Shown: positions 18,056 to 27,042, counted from the first letter of the stretch. The stretch: DNA of 64,000 bases from Vibrio hepatarius (GCF_018860525.1 NZ_JAHKPM010000067.1:48061-112060), one strand, 5' to 3'. Notes: generated by a model not told the origin, from the sequence alone. A program made the numbers and translations.

Positions 18056-19060
18056 ATGTCTTTACCTGTTCTAATTTGTGATGACTCTGCTCTTGCTCGC
18101 AAGCAAATGGCTCGTTCATTGCCAGCTTCTCTCAATGCAGAAATCACGTTTGCTGTCCATGGTCTCGATGCTTTAGAACAATTAGAACAAAACGAATTCA
18201 AAATCATGTTTCTTGATTTGACCATGCCTGAGCTTGATGGGTTTGGCACTTTGGATGAGATACAGGCTCGTGGGATTGATATCAAAGTTGTGGTCGTCTC
18301 AGGTGACATTCAGCCCAAAGCGAAAGAACGTGTCATGGCTTCTGGTGCCAAAGCCTTTATCCAGAAACCTATAGACAAAGGCATACTTAACAGCGTGCTT
18401 AAAGATCTTGTCGAACCCCCGTCCCAGCCTCAGCTTATAGCACAACCTGCGCTTGATCTTCCGGTGCTTAAACGCCGAGATATCTATCGTGAAGTGGCAA
18501 ACGTAGCAATTGGTGTGGCTGCAGATGCACTTGCCAGGCACTTTGATGTGTTTGTTCACCTTCCTTTACCCAATGTGAATATTTTAGAAGTTAGTGAATT
18601 GCAAATGGCATTGAGAGATCTTGCCGACAATGACCAAGTTTCTGGAGTTTGCCAAGGTTTTAGTGGTGAGGGCATCGCTGGAGAAGCCCTTGTTATATTG
18701 AGTGACTCTAGCGTTTGTGACTTGAAAAAGTTGATGAAAGTGCCGACTGAAAGTGAGGAACTTCAGGAACTAGAGTTACTGATGGACGTATCCAATATAT
18801 TGGTAGGTTCGTTTCTAAACGGTTTGGGCAAGCAAGCTGAGGTTCGATTTTTTCAAAGCCCTCCAGTACTGTTAGGACAACATATTTCGATTGATTCTAT
18901 TATTCAAAATACAGAAGGTTCATTTCAACAAACCATGACATTTGAAGTGAGCTATAACATTGATGGGACAGCAATACGTTGTGATTTATTGTTCATGTTT
19001 GTGGATGAGTCTCTTCCATTACTCGACGACAAGTTATCATATTTAATGGAGGACTTCTGA
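18056..19060 (+). CDS. Response regulator fused to a CheC/CheX-like phosphatase domain
   Basis: 334 residues. Receiver domain (1-120) with acidic pair D9-D10, phosphoacceptor D54 in MFLDLTMPELDG and Lys in FIQKP. The C-terminal half (~140-330) resembles CheC/CheX: two active-site-like motifs of form (E/D)xxN occur in REVANVAIG and LMDVSNILVGSFLNG. In CheC and CheX such motifs dephosphorylate CheY-P. The protein may therefore be a phosphorylation-controlled phosphatase. Its stop overlaps the start of the PAS gene by one base, implying coupled translation. Confidence 0.85.
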   Translation: MSLPVLICDDSALARKQMARSLPASLNAEITFAVHGLDALEQLEQNEFKIMFLDLTMPELDGFGTLDEIQARGIDIKVVVVSGDIQPKAKERVMASGAKAFIQKPIDKGILNSVLKDLVEPPSQPQLIAQPALDLPVLKRRDIYREVANVAIGVAADALARHFDVFVHLPLPNVNILEVSELQMALRDLADNDQVSGVCQGFSGEGIAGEALVILSDSSVCDLKKLMKVPTESEELQELELLMDVSNILVGSFLNGLGKQAEVRFFQSPPVLLGQHISIDSIIQNTEGSFQQTMTFEVSYNIDGTAIRCDLLFMFVDESLPLLDDKLSYLMEDF

Positions 19061-19503
19061 TGGTTAATCTTCCTGCTGAATTTGAGCAGTTTCATTGGAT
19101 GGTCGATATGGTGCAAAATGTCGATTTGGGTCTTATCGTTATTAACCGAGAATACAAAGTTCAAGTTTGGAATGGGTTCATGACCCACCACAGTGGTATT
19201 CATGGTCATGATGCGATTGATAAAACCATTTTTGAGATCTTCCCAGAAATCCCAGAAGATTGGTTTAAAATGAAAACCAAGCCAGTATACGATCTTGGTT
19301 GCCGAAGCTTTATTACATGGCATCAACGACAATATTTATTTAAATGTCGAAATGTTCGCCCTGTGACCCAACAGGCAAGGTATATGTATCAAAACGTTGC
19401 ATTAAATCCAATGAGAACGCCTACAGGTGAAATAAAGTCATTGTTTTTATCCATTCAGGATGCTACTTCTGAAGCATTAAGTGTACTTAACCCACACAAG
19501 TAA
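19060..19503 (+). CDS. Single PAS-domain protein
   Basis: 147 residues forming little more than one PAS domain: VDLGLIVINREYKVQVWNGF, then FEIFPEIPEDWFKMK and a C-terminal strand ending SLFLSIQDATSE. No output domain is attached. It overlaps the REC-CheC gene by one base (TGATG) behind a GGAGG site. The two products probably interact, with PAS as sensor and REC-CheC as output; this is inference from coupling. Confidence 0.8.
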   Translation: MVNLPAEFEQFHWMVDMVQNVDLGLIVINREYKVQVWNGFMTHHSGIHGHDAIDKTIFEIFPEIPEDWFKMKTKPVYDLGCRSFITWHQRQYLFKCRNVRPVTQQARYMYQNVALNPMRTPTGEIKSLFLSIQDATSEALSVLNPHK

Positions 19504-19545
19504 CTTAGACGTATAACTAAAAGAATTAGTGATATAGAGTTAAAC

Positions 19546-19575
19546 AAGGGTCAGCATTAGTCTGGCCCTTATTAT
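19546..19575 (+). terminator. Intrinsic terminator after the PAS gene
   Basis: A 9-bp stem AAGGGTCAG/CTGGCCCTT with one wobble pair is followed by ATTATATTT. It lies just upstream of the nnr ribosome site. Confidence 0.55.
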
Positions 19576-19589
19576 ATTTAGGAGAATGA

Positions 19590-21068
19590 ATGCCATCAAG
19601 AATACCACTTTATAGTGCTGAGCAAGTCAAACTTGGCGAAGTCGATGCCGCGAACACTAAATCCATCTCTATGTATCAGCTCATGCTCAAAGCAGGAAAG
19701 TCAGTGTTTGAGGTAATGCTCCAGCAATACCCAAAATGTAAGCGTGTACTGGTTGTTTGTGGCGGCGGCAATAATGGGGGAGATGGCTATGTAGTGGCAA
19801 AGCTGGCGCTCGAAGCCGGAATGCAGGTCTTAGTATGGCAAAGTGTTGATAAAGAGAAACTCTCTGGTGACGCTTTGGCGGCTTATAATGAGTATCTCTC
19901 TTTTGGTGGTGTAATTGGTGCGCCTGACTTTTCAAAAAATTTAGATTTTGACTGTATTATCGATGCCCTATTAGGTACGGGTATTAATGGAAAAGTGCGG
20001 GAAAATACGGCTCAAATTATTGAAAAAATTAATAATAGTGATATTGAAACTATTTCTGTCGATTTGCCTTCAGGGTTATCGAGTGATACCGGAAGCTGTT
20101 TGGGTGTGAGTGTAAAAGCGCAACATACGGTGTCGTTTATTGGTCTAAAATGTGGATTATTTACTGGCCAAGCACGAGTGTATACCGGTGAAGTTCATTT
20201 TAATGGTTTGGATGTTGAAGATGTGTTTGATCGGCAAAATCTACCTAAAGCCTATCTTTTAAATTCTGCCCACGATTTTGGCCCCTTAGCAAAGCGAAAT
20301 AAAGCGGCCCATAAAGGTCATCATGGCAAAGCACTTATCATTGGTGGCAACCAAGGAATGGGCGGTGCTGCCCTGCTCAGTAGCCAAGCGTGTATGCGCG
20401 TTGGTGCTGGGTTAACCGCTTTGCTGACGCACTCAGAAAATACTATGGCATCGACAATCACTTGCCCTGAAGTGATGGCTTCATCATGGCAAGATGAACG
20501 GTCTGTGGAGCACCGAGTTAACCAATGGTGTGATTGTATTGCCATTGGGCCAGGTCTCGGCACAAATGAAGTCTCAAAGCAGATGTTTGACAGGTTCTGC
20601 GCATTAAATCTCAATAAAGTGCTTGATGCTGATGCCCTCAACTTGCTGGCGAGTAATCCAAATAAGGATGACCTGCGAATATTAACGCCTCACCCTGGCG
20701 AAGCAGCGCGATTACTCAACTGTTCAATTGATGAAATCGAAGGTGATAGGTATTTGGCAATAAAGAAACTACATGATCAATATGGCGGCGTGATGGTGCT
20801 AAAAGGCGCAGGCACTTTAGTATTTGATGGTAAGCATACCTTTGTTTGCAATGCAGGTAATCCAGGGATGGCAACCGCAGGTATGGGGGATGTATTAACA
20901 GGTGTTATTCTTGGCTTATTAGCCCAAGGCGAAAATCTCATTAGTGCTGCGGTAAAAGGGGTGATGATTCATAGTGTTGCAGCAGATAAAGAAGCGAAAA
21001 CTAATGGAGAACGTGGTTTGTGTGCCAGCGATTTGTTGTCATATATACGCATCTTGGCTAATGATTAG
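19590..21068 (+). CDS. nnr: Bifunctional NAD(P)H-hydrate epimerase / ADP-dependent dehydratase
   Basis: 492 residues, typical of the fused enzyme (E. coli YjeF/Nnr). The N-terminal epimerase half contains VVCGGGNNGGDGYVVAKLA near 55. The C-terminal kinase-like dehydratase half contains GHHGKALIIGG, AIGPGLG, LDADALNLLA, TPHPGEAARLL and the ATP-loop signature NPGMATAGMGDVLTG near 445. It repairs hydrated NADH and NADPH. The start at 19590 is chosen because GGAG lies ~6 bp upstream; an out-of-frame ATG at 19586 would encode only nine residues. In many genomes it precedes tsaE, which is absent here. Confidence 0.95.
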   Translation: MPSRIPLYSAEQVKLGEVDAANTKSISMYQLMLKAGKSVFEVMLQQYPKCKRVLVVCGGGNNGGDGYVVAKLALEAGMQVLVWQSVDKEKLSGDALAAYNEYLSFGGVIGAPDFSKNLDFDCIIDALLGTGINGKVRENTAQIIEKINNSDIETISVDLPSGLSSDTGSCLGVSVKAQHTVSFIGLKCGLFTGQARVYTGEVHFNGLDVEDVFDRQNLPKAYLLNSAHDFGPLAKRNKAAHKGHHGKALIIGGNQGMGGAALLSSQACMRVGAGLTALLTHSENTMASTITCPEVMASSWQDERSVEHRVNQWCDCIAIGPGLGTNEVSKQMFDRFCALNLNKVLDADALNLLASNPNKDDLRILTPHPGEAARLLNCSIDEIEGDRYLAIKKLHDQYGGVMVLKGAGTLVFDGKHTFVCNAGNPGMATAGMGDVLTGVILGLLAQGENLISAAVKGVMIHSVAADKEAKTNGERGLCASDLLSYIRILAND

Positions 21069-21162
21069 AGTAGTTGGGTGAGTGTGATATGACGTATTAC
21101 TGAGGTGAAATTTGGTTTGCAGACATTCGAAATGGTACCACAAAATAATTGCAATTATCAGT

Positions 21163-21191
21163 CTTGCGGGAAATAAATCACAGCCTATAAT
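21163..21191 (+). promoter_or_regulatory. Probable guaC promoter
   Basis: A perfect -10 TATAAT at 21186-21191 is preceded at 16-17 bp by TTGCGG as -35. Transcription would start near 21198, at the foot of a terminator hairpin. Confidence 0.6.
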
Positions 21192-21195
21192 GTTG

Positions 21196-21230
21196 AAAAC
21201 CGGAGCGTCTGCCAACGCTCCGGTTTTTTT
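21196..21230 (+). terminator. Strong intrinsic terminator / attenuator in the guaC leader
   Basis: A 13-bp perfect stem (21196-21208 with 21215-21227) and a CTGCCA loop are followed by T7. It lies immediately after the putative guaC -10 box and about 90 bp before the guaC start, so it is either an attenuator of guaC or the end of an upstream transcript. The upper stem and loop are repeated at 21251-21265 without the GC-rich base. Confidence 0.7.
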
Positions 21231-21319
21231 GTGTCCGAGAAACAGTAATCGCGTCTGCCAACGCTTTTACATCGCAGTTTGTCAGTGACACTTACACTAT
21301 TGAATCAAGGAAATGCACA

Positions 21320-22363
21320 ATGCGTATTGAACAAGAACTTAAGTTAGGTTTTAAAGACGTACTCTTTCGCCCAAAGCGATCAACGCTAAAAAGCCGTTCT
21401 CAAGTTGAATTAACCCGCGATTTTACATTCAAGCATAGTGGCCGTCAATGGTCAGGAACCCCTGTTATTGCTGCGAATATGGACTCGGTTGGTAGCTTTG
21501 ATATGGCAAAAGCGCTGGCTGAACATGGTGTTATGACCGCGGTTCACAAGCACTACACGGTGGACGATTGGGCTCAGTTTGTTAAACAAGCCGATGCAGC
21601 CACATTGAAAAATGTCATGGTTTCAACGGGTACATCTGAAGCCGACTTCCAAAAGACCAAAGACATCATGGCGCTGAGTGATGAGCTTATTTTTATCTGT
21701 ATCGATATTGCTAATGGTTACTCTGAGCATCTGGTTGAATACATCGAAAAAGTACGAGCAGCGTTCCCAGACAAAGTGATTTCTGCGGGTAATGTCGTGA
21801 CTGGCGATATGTGTGAAGAGCTTATTTTAGCGGGCGCAGATATTATAAAAGTGGGTATTGGCCCAGGCTCTGTGTGTACCACGCGTGTGAAAACCGGCGT
21901 TGGTTACCCTCAACTATCAGCGATTATTGAATGTGGTGATGCTGCCCATGGCCTTGGCGGTGTGATCATTGGTGATGGTGGTTGCTCATGCGCGGGTGAT
22001 GTGGCAAAAGCATTCGGTGGCGGTGCTGATTTTGTTATGCTTGGCGGCATGTTAGCAGGCCATGAAGAATCGGGCGGCGAGCTGATTGAAAAAGACGGCA
22101 AAACCTTTATGAAATTCTATGGCATGTCTTCAGAATCTGCCATGAAGAAACATTCGGGCGGCGTAGCTCAGTACCGCGCAGCCGAAGGAAAAACCGTATT
22201 ATTGCCTTACCGTGGCAGTGTTCACGACACTATCTCAGACATCCTTGGCGGTGTACGCTCAACCTGCACCTACGTAGGCGCAGCAAAGCTTAAAGAACTT
22301 ACCAAGCGCACAACCTTCATCCGAGTACAAGAGCAAGAAAACAACGTATTTGGTAGAGAGTAA
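21320..22363 (+). CDS. guaC: GMP reductase
   Basis: 347 residues, same length as E. coli GuaC. It catalyses NADPH-dependent deamination of GMP to IMP in purine salvage. The IMPDH/GMPR barrel is clear. The active-site cysteine is C186 in GPGSVCTTR, and the phosphate-binding loop GDGGCSCAGD and flap region YRGSVHDT are present. AAGGAA lies 7 bp before the ATG. A terminator follows. The leader has an unusual terminator-like hairpin reported separately. Confidence 0.97.
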   Translation: MRIEQELKLGFKDVLFRPKRSTLKSRSQVELTRDFTFKHSGRQWSGTPVIAANMDSVGSFDMAKALAEHGVMTAVHKHYTVDDWAQFVKQADAATLKNVMVSTGTSEADFQKTKDIMALSDELIFICIDIANGYSEHLVEYIEKVRAAFPDKVISAGNVVTGDMCEELILAGADIIKVGIGPGSVCTTRVKTGVGYPQLSAIIECGDAAHGLGGVIIGDGGCSCAGDVAKAFGGGADFVMLGGMLAGHEESGGELIEKDGKTFMKFYGMSSESAMKKHSGGVAQYRAAEGKTVLLPYRGSVHDTISDILGGVRSTCTYVGAAKLKELTKRTTFIRVQEQENNVFGRE

Positions 22364-22399
22364 AGCTCCAACGTTTTAGTAAAAACGACATTTACATAT

Positions 22400-22427
22400 A
22401 AAAAGCCGCGTTTGCGGCTTTTTTTTG
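22400..22427 (+). terminator. Intrinsic terminator of guaC
   Basis: A 9-bp stem AAAAGCCGC/GCGGCTTTT with a GTTT loop is followed by T-rich DNA (T8 in all). The next gene converges from the other side. Confidence 0.85.
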
Positions 22428-22501
22428 TTGTAAGTCGCGATATTGTGTAAAAATGGAGGCAGATGAAGTGATAGTCTGAAATTGATTTAACAGTGTAAAT
22501 G

Positions 22502-23758
22502 TTAAAAATCCATTAACTCATTACTCAAACCCTTCAGTTTCTTTCCTTTTACGTAGTGGTCAATCAATAAGGTAGGCTCTACGTATACACAGAGTATTGG
22601 AGGATAATCTTTATCTTGGAGTTTTTTAGTTATTGGATCTCGCATATGTGCAGATTCAATAGGCCCAGTACCTGGAAAAATAAATACATTATTAATCTGC
22701 GCGAGAGGATCGTATACGCTTAGAGCTTTAGCGTAGAAAAACTGTTTTACTAGGTCTGGCCAACCAGGGGCACCTTGTGGACTTTGTGCTTCGTAATATT
22801 TAGCATCAACAACCGTATACTTGTTTGTATGAGGTTGGTGCAGGACTGTATCCATTCTCTGGCCTTTGTTTTTTGCAGATATAATTTGCCCATTGATTTT
22901 ATACGCAGGAGATGAGACCAGCTTGTTAATTTTAAAACCCCATGCCAGCGATTTATCAAGCATGTGTTCCCATAAGACATGGTAGTTTTTGAGCCCTGCT
23001 ATGAAGTTGCTAGTATCTCTGCCATGCTCTGATTCCAGATGCTTGATAAGAAGTTTCAGAAGCCTTTTTTCTCTATCGGAATAAACCAGCCTGAGTTCTT
23101 TTTTTAGCGTGTTGATCATTGCTATGTCTGTTCCTTTGGGTGCAGGTACAGACATTATGTTTTTAGCAACGGAAACGTCGGAGCCCGTAACTATCCAATC
23201 AAAAGAAGAATCAAGTTCTCTTATGATGCATGCATGTATTCTCGCTATCTCGCAATCTGATGCGTAGCGACGCTTTGTGCCATTAAAGTCGAGGTAAACT
23301 GGCCCTTTGTTTCCCTGATATGGCAGCTGGTTTGTAATAGTGCGTCTCCAGTCAGTTTTCCCTGTATTTAGAACTTTCTGCGATATACGTCGAGAGTATA
23401 GTCCGTTAGCACAGTAGTCACGCAGCAGTTCTGATATGAGACTTAACCTGTCGTCACCAATACATTCTTTACCTTCATCCAGAGTAAACTCTTTGCTTGT
23501 TTTATCTGTAGAATAGAGATGTACAGATTTCATTAGCTGCGAGGATATCCTGTAACATTCCTTCTCGTTAGAAACCGGTTTCTTTGAATTTTGAGGTAAA
23601 AATGTATGTATTTCACCGTCACAAATGATGACCCCACAGAACGATACTTTTTTACCATTATTCGTTACAAGGTTTTGTTTAGTAATCAAAGCCTTTAATT
23701 CTGTAGGCAGATGAGTAACTAAATCTCTGTCAGCATAACAAGTAACTTTTCTTCTCAT
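22502..23758 (-). CDS. LlaJI/McrC-like restriction endonuclease subunit
   Basis: 418 residues. The C-terminal part shows a PD-(D/E)xK nuclease-like pattern: MDTVLHQP with the acidic residue, then YTVVDAKYYEA (D-x-K) near 315-340. N-terminal and middle regions match the layout of LlaJI-family and McrC-like restriction proteins. Together with the AAA+ GTPase/ATPase gene 16 bp upstream it would form a nucleotide-driven restriction complex. Family assignment is by pattern and by its neighbours. Confidence 0.75.
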   Translation of the reverse strand: MRRKVTCYADRDLVTHLPTELKALITKQNLVTNNGKKVSFCGVIICDGEIHTFLPQNSKKPVSNEKECYRISSQLMKSVHLYSTDKTSKEFTLDEGKECIGDDRLSLISELLRDYCANGLYSRRISQKVLNTGKTDWRRTITNQLPYQGNKGPVYLDFNGTKRRYASDCEIARIHACIIRELDSSFDWIVTGSDVSVAKNIMSVPAPKGTDIAMINTLKKELRLVYSDREKRLLKLLIKHLESEHGRDTSNFIAGLKNYHVLWEHMLDKSLAWGFKINKLVSSPAYKINGQIISAKNKGQRMDTVLHQPHTNKYTVVDAKYYEAQSPQGAPGWPDLVKQFFYAKALSVYDPLAQINNVFIFPGTGPIESAHMRDPITKKLQDKDYPPILCVYVEPTLLIDHYVKGKKLKGLSNELMDF

Positions 23759-23774
23759 ATCAGTTAACTACTAA

Positions 23775-25442
23775 TTACTTTGCCTGTGATTGGTTGTGAA
23801 CATCCAGTAAACGTTGTTCAACTGTATCATTGAAGACAGCCTTACCTTTTTCGAATGCGTTTACGAGGTGACCAAATGTGTTTAGTCTGGTGGTCTCTCC
23901 GTCGTTCAATTCAACGTCTTCCTTAAAAACGGTACTATGCTGGCCATGCCTCAACACATCGTCCCAAAGGTACATAAACAATTTACCTTTGAGTGAACCT
24001 TCTGGGTCCTTTTCTAACTCATTTTCATTGAGAAACCTGTGCCCTAGAAGCCTGTCTTCCGGAACATTTTCTAAAGACAATTGCTCGTTTATGACTTGTG
24101 CAAACGTGGACCATTTAATAGTTAACGTTGAATGGTTGTCTATCGAACTTACTGGGATATTAAGCTCCCCCTCAGACGCGTTTGCGTAATCAATTTTAAG
24201 ATAGCTGAACTCCCAGCGACGTTTGAAAGCGGTGTCCATAGGCATCACAGCTTGATCACTACTGTTCATTGTTGCTAATAGTGCAAGGTTGGATGGTATA
24301 AATAGCTTTCCATCCTTAAAATACCCGTAAGTTTTTGAGTTGAGATAGGCGAGTAAGTCAGGGTCCGAAACATCAATTGAGTACTCGCTATGTCCATCAT
24401 TACCACGATCTAGAAGCTGGAATATCTCGCCGAATACAGCTGCAGCTGAAGCTCTATTTATTTCTTCAATAATCAGGCTTATAGAGTGACTTGGCTTATT
24501 GATTGCTTTGATAATCGCTTCGGTAAAAGGCCCTGGGCGGAATTCGTACCCTACAAATTCGTCAAGCATGATAGGCTTCAGTGACCCTACAAAATCACTG
24601 TATTGCGTGTCTGGGTGAAACACTGTTCGTATAAGGTTATTTTCATCGAGGCCATTTTTAATTGAGTAGCTTTTCCCTGTCCCTGGTGCACCATACACGA
24701 TTTTGTTTAATGACGTGTTTAAGAAATCCTTTTTCTTTGTATGGTTTATAGTTACCTTCATCGAAACTTTAGATTCAACTTCATCTGAAGCTGTCATTTC
24801 AGGAACGTCATCGATAATGTCTCGAAGGTCAGGGACAGCTAGATAAAGCTTTATAAAGTGTTCAAGTTTGCCAGCGGTATCATTGATCAGCTTACATTGA
24901 TTTGTGATACAAGAGGCAATGAAATCACTGCTTGATCGGTTTAGTTTTTTCCCAGAGAGGGAGTTATCTGCAGGCTTCTTAATCTCAAGCCAGCTTCTTC
25001 CGTCTATGAACAGATTGAATCTTTCTCTGTCTGTTTTCTCAGAGAAAGTTCTATCAATAAAATCTTGCAAAGCATGTTTTTCGTCTGGAGGTATTTCTGC
25101 TGAACTTAGCCATTCCACTTTAGGAAGAGCACGTAAGGTTTTGTCTGCTAGAATCGATCGGAGTTGGTCAACATAGCTACCATAAACTGAGAGTCCTTCA
25201 ATCAATGGCTTACATTGTTTGATTCTGATGAACCAATTGAAAGGCAGATATGCTGTTTGACCATGCTTATTGTTTATTTTTATAAGCCCATCTTGGAGTG
25301 ATGCTGGGTAGTCTGAGAATTTTGCGTTATAAAGCTCAAGAATTTTTTGTTTAGTGCCGTCATCAAAACGAAGCTCTAATGACAGATTATCTTCGATACG
25401 TTTCTGAGATTCTTCTTTGAGTTTATGAAGGTCTGGTAGCAT
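23775..25442 (-). CDS. McrB-like AAA+ NTPase of a restriction system (LlaJI-type)
   Basis: 555 residues. The AAA+ module in the second half has Walker A GAPGTGKS near 262, Walker B ISLIIEEINRA near 325 and a sensor-type LLATMNSSD near 380, followed by AFKRRWEF. The McrB signature region MNxxD is present. The N-terminal ~230 residues would be the DNA-recognition part. It is co-transcribed with the nuclease subunit (16-bp gap) and divergent from the methyltransferase. GTP versus ATP use cannot be decided from sequence. Confidence 0.82.
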   Translation of the reverse strand: MLPDLHKLKEESQKRIEDNLSLELRFDDGTKQKILELYNAKFSDYPASLQDGLIKINNKHGQTAYLPFNWFIRIKQCKPLIEGLSVYGSYVDQLRSILADKTLRALPKVEWLSSAEIPPDEKHALQDFIDRTFSEKTDRERFNLFIDGRSWLEIKKPADNSLSGKKLNRSSSDFIASCITNQCKLINDTAGKLEHFIKLYLAVPDLRDIIDDVPEMTASDEVESKVSMKVTINHTKKKDFLNTSLNKIVYGAPGTGKSYSIKNGLDENNLIRTVFHPDTQYSDFVGSLKPIMLDEFVGYEFRPGPFTEAIIKAINKPSHSISLIIEEINRASAAAVFGEIFQLLDRGNDGHSEYSIDVSDPDLLAYLNSKTYGYFKDGKLFIPSNLALLATMNSSDQAVMPMDTAFKRRWEFSYLKIDYANASEGELNIPVSSIDNHSTLTIKWSTFAQVINEQLSLENVPEDRLLGHRFLNENELEKDPEGSLKGKLFMYLWDDVLRHGQHSTVFKEDVELNDGETTRLNTFGHLVNAFEKGKAVFNDTVEQRLLDVHNQSQAK

Positions 25443-25455
25443 TGAATTTACCTGT

Positions 25456-25523
25456 TTGACTGTCTAAATGCACAGTGTTAGTATCCTGGGATAAAACCGG
25501 ATAAATGTTTTTGAGAACACTGT
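25456..25523 (+). promoter_or_regulatory. Methyltransferase promoter with inverted-repeat operator
   Basis: TTGACT (25456-25461) and TAGTAT (25479-25484) are spaced 17 bp. The 8-mer ACAGTGTT at 25472-25479 lies in the spacer and recurs inverted as AACACTGT at 25516-25523, 5 bp before the ATG. This suits autorepression by the HTH domain of the methyltransferase and control of the divergent restriction genes. Binding is inferred. Confidence 0.5.
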
Positions 25524-25527
25524 TTAA

Positions 25528-26847
25528 ATGAAACCAACTGCAGAATATATCAGATATATAAGGGAAAACCTTGGGCTCGGCCGCACTGAGTTTGCAAATT
25601 TGTTAGGTATGTCATCAACTGGAGAGAGAACAATCAGGGGATGGGAAACTGGTGAACATAAACCGACCAAATCAAAGCTGGACGCAATTGCTAATCTAGA
25701 ATCTGAACTGAAAAAGCGCTTTGAAAATGCACCTTTTCGACAAAAGCAGGAAGAAGATTGTGATTTCAGATTCATCGATCTGTTTGCAGGTATTGGTGGA
25801 ATCAGGTTACCTTTTCAACAGCTAGGTGGCCATTGTGTGTTTACTTCTGAGTGGGACAAGTTCGCGCAGAAAACTTATCTGCATAACTACGGTGAAATGC
25901 CAAAAGGGGATATTACTCAGATAGAGTCAAAGCGTATTCCTGACCACGATATTCTGTTAGGTGGGTTCCCATGTCAGGCTTTCTCACAGGCAGGCCTTAA
26001 GCAAGGCTTTAGTGACACTCGCGGAACTATGTTCTTTGAAATTCAGCGTATTCTAGCAGAGAAACGTCCCAAAGCATTCCTTCTTGAAAACGTCAAACAA
26101 CTGAAAGGCCACGACAAAGGCCGAACGTTAAAAACGATTACAGATATTCTCGAAGGCAAACATGAGCAAGATTTCCCTGAAGATGTGCCTATGAGTGAAG
26201 ACGCTCGTCATGCTCTTAGCGAACAGCTTAACTATTGGGTTGATTTTAAAGTTCTTCGAGCGGCAGACTTTGGTGCGCCACAAAACCGCGAAAGAATTTT
26301 TATCATCGGTTTTGATAAAGATTACTTTAAAGATATTAACTTTGATGAGCTGTTTTCTTGGCCGGTTCCTCCTCTAACACCGACTCGTGTAGGTGATATA
26401 CTTCAGTCTCAGGAAGAGCTTCAGGCGGATATTGATGCTGTAGGTAAAGACCGTTTTACTATCTCAGACAAGCTCTGGGAGGGGCATCAGAAGCGTAAAG
26501 AGGGCCATAAAACAAAAGGAAATGGTTTTGGTTATACGCTTTACAACGTTAATAGTGAATACACCAACACAATCAGTGCACGTTACTACAAGGATGGGTC
26601 AGAGATACTGATTGATCAAAGTCACATTGGTAAAAACCCACGTAAGTTAACTCCTAGAGAATGCGCGCGACTTCAGGGCTTTCCTGAAGAGTTCGATGTA
26701 GGTGCAGTATCACAGGGGCAAATATACAAGCAATTCGGTAACTCTGTTTGTATGAAAGTAATCAGAGAGGTTGCAAAACAAATAATCACGACGATTAATC
26801 TTGCAGAGCAAAGGCCCCCTGTTAAGGCATTAGAAAAAGTAGTTTAA
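25528..26847 (+). CDS. DNA (cytosine-5) methyltransferase with N-terminal HTH domain
   Basis: 439 residues. Residues 1-60 are an XRE-like helix-turn-helix (GLGRTEFANLLGMSSTGERT, then IRGWETGEHKPTKSKL). From ~75 the m5C methyltransferase motifs follow in order: motif I IDLFAGIGGIRL, motif IV GGFPCQAFSQAG with the catalytic Cys, motif VI FLLENVKQL, motif VIII QNRERIFIIGF, and motifs IX-X RKLTPRECARLQGFP and YKQFGNSV. It protects the host against the divergent McrB/LlaJI-like genes. The HTH fusion suggests autoregulation, as known for some m5C methyltransferases. Target sequence is unknown. Confidence 0.95.
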   Translation: MKPTAEYIRYIRENLGLGRTEFANLLGMSSTGERTIRGWETGEHKPTKSKLDAIANLESELKKRFENAPFRQKQEEDCDFRFIDLFAGIGGIRLPFQQLGGHCVFTSEWDKFAQKTYLHNYGEMPKGDITQIESKRIPDHDILLGGFPCQAFSQAGLKQGFSDTRGTMFFEIQRILAEKRPKAFLLENVKQLKGHDKGRTLKTITDILEGKHEQDFPEDVPMSEDARHALSEQLNYWVDFKVLRAADFGAPQNRERIFIIGFDKDYFKDINFDELFSWPVPPLTPTRVGDILQSQEELQADIDAVGKDRFTISDKLWEGHQKRKEGHKTKGNGFGYTLYNVNSEYTNTISARYYKDGSEILIDQSHIGKNPRKLTPRECARLQGFPEEFDVGAVSQGQIYKQFGNSVCMKVIREVAKQIITTINLAEQRPPVKALEKVV

Positions 26848-26867
26848 ATAATAGAAGGAGTTTGCAA

Positions 26868-26927
26868 GTGCCATCTATTCTTATCTCAGTGCTCCACGCA
26901 ACAATAAGCCCAATAAAAGTATTATAA
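26868..26927 (+). pseudogene. Possible remnant of a third restriction-modification gene
   Basis: A good AAGGAG site precedes a GTG that opens a frame of only 19 codons (MPSILISVLHATISPIKVL) before TAA. It follows the methyltransferase by 20 bp. A strong ribosome site before so short a frame suggests the truncated start of a lost gene; a genuine micro-peptide cannot be excluded. Confidence 0.25.
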
Positions 26928-27042
26928 CCATGAATCAAACTCACAAAACCCAAACTAAATTCAGTAAATTTCTAATGGAAATAACTTTTAATTCAATAAA
27001 TTAGATACTATTGGCGCAGTTTAATCTGAGTTAGAGTTTGGT

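Noticed and set aside
19586..19615. Short upstream ORF overlapping the nnr start
   Set aside because: It encodes only nine residues and its ATG is too close to the ribosome site; it is best read as chance.
21090..21319. Purine riboswitch upstream of guaC
   Set aside because: I looked for the conserved purine-riboswitch core and its paired loops and did not find them; the structure is a simple terminator hairpin with a repeated upper part.
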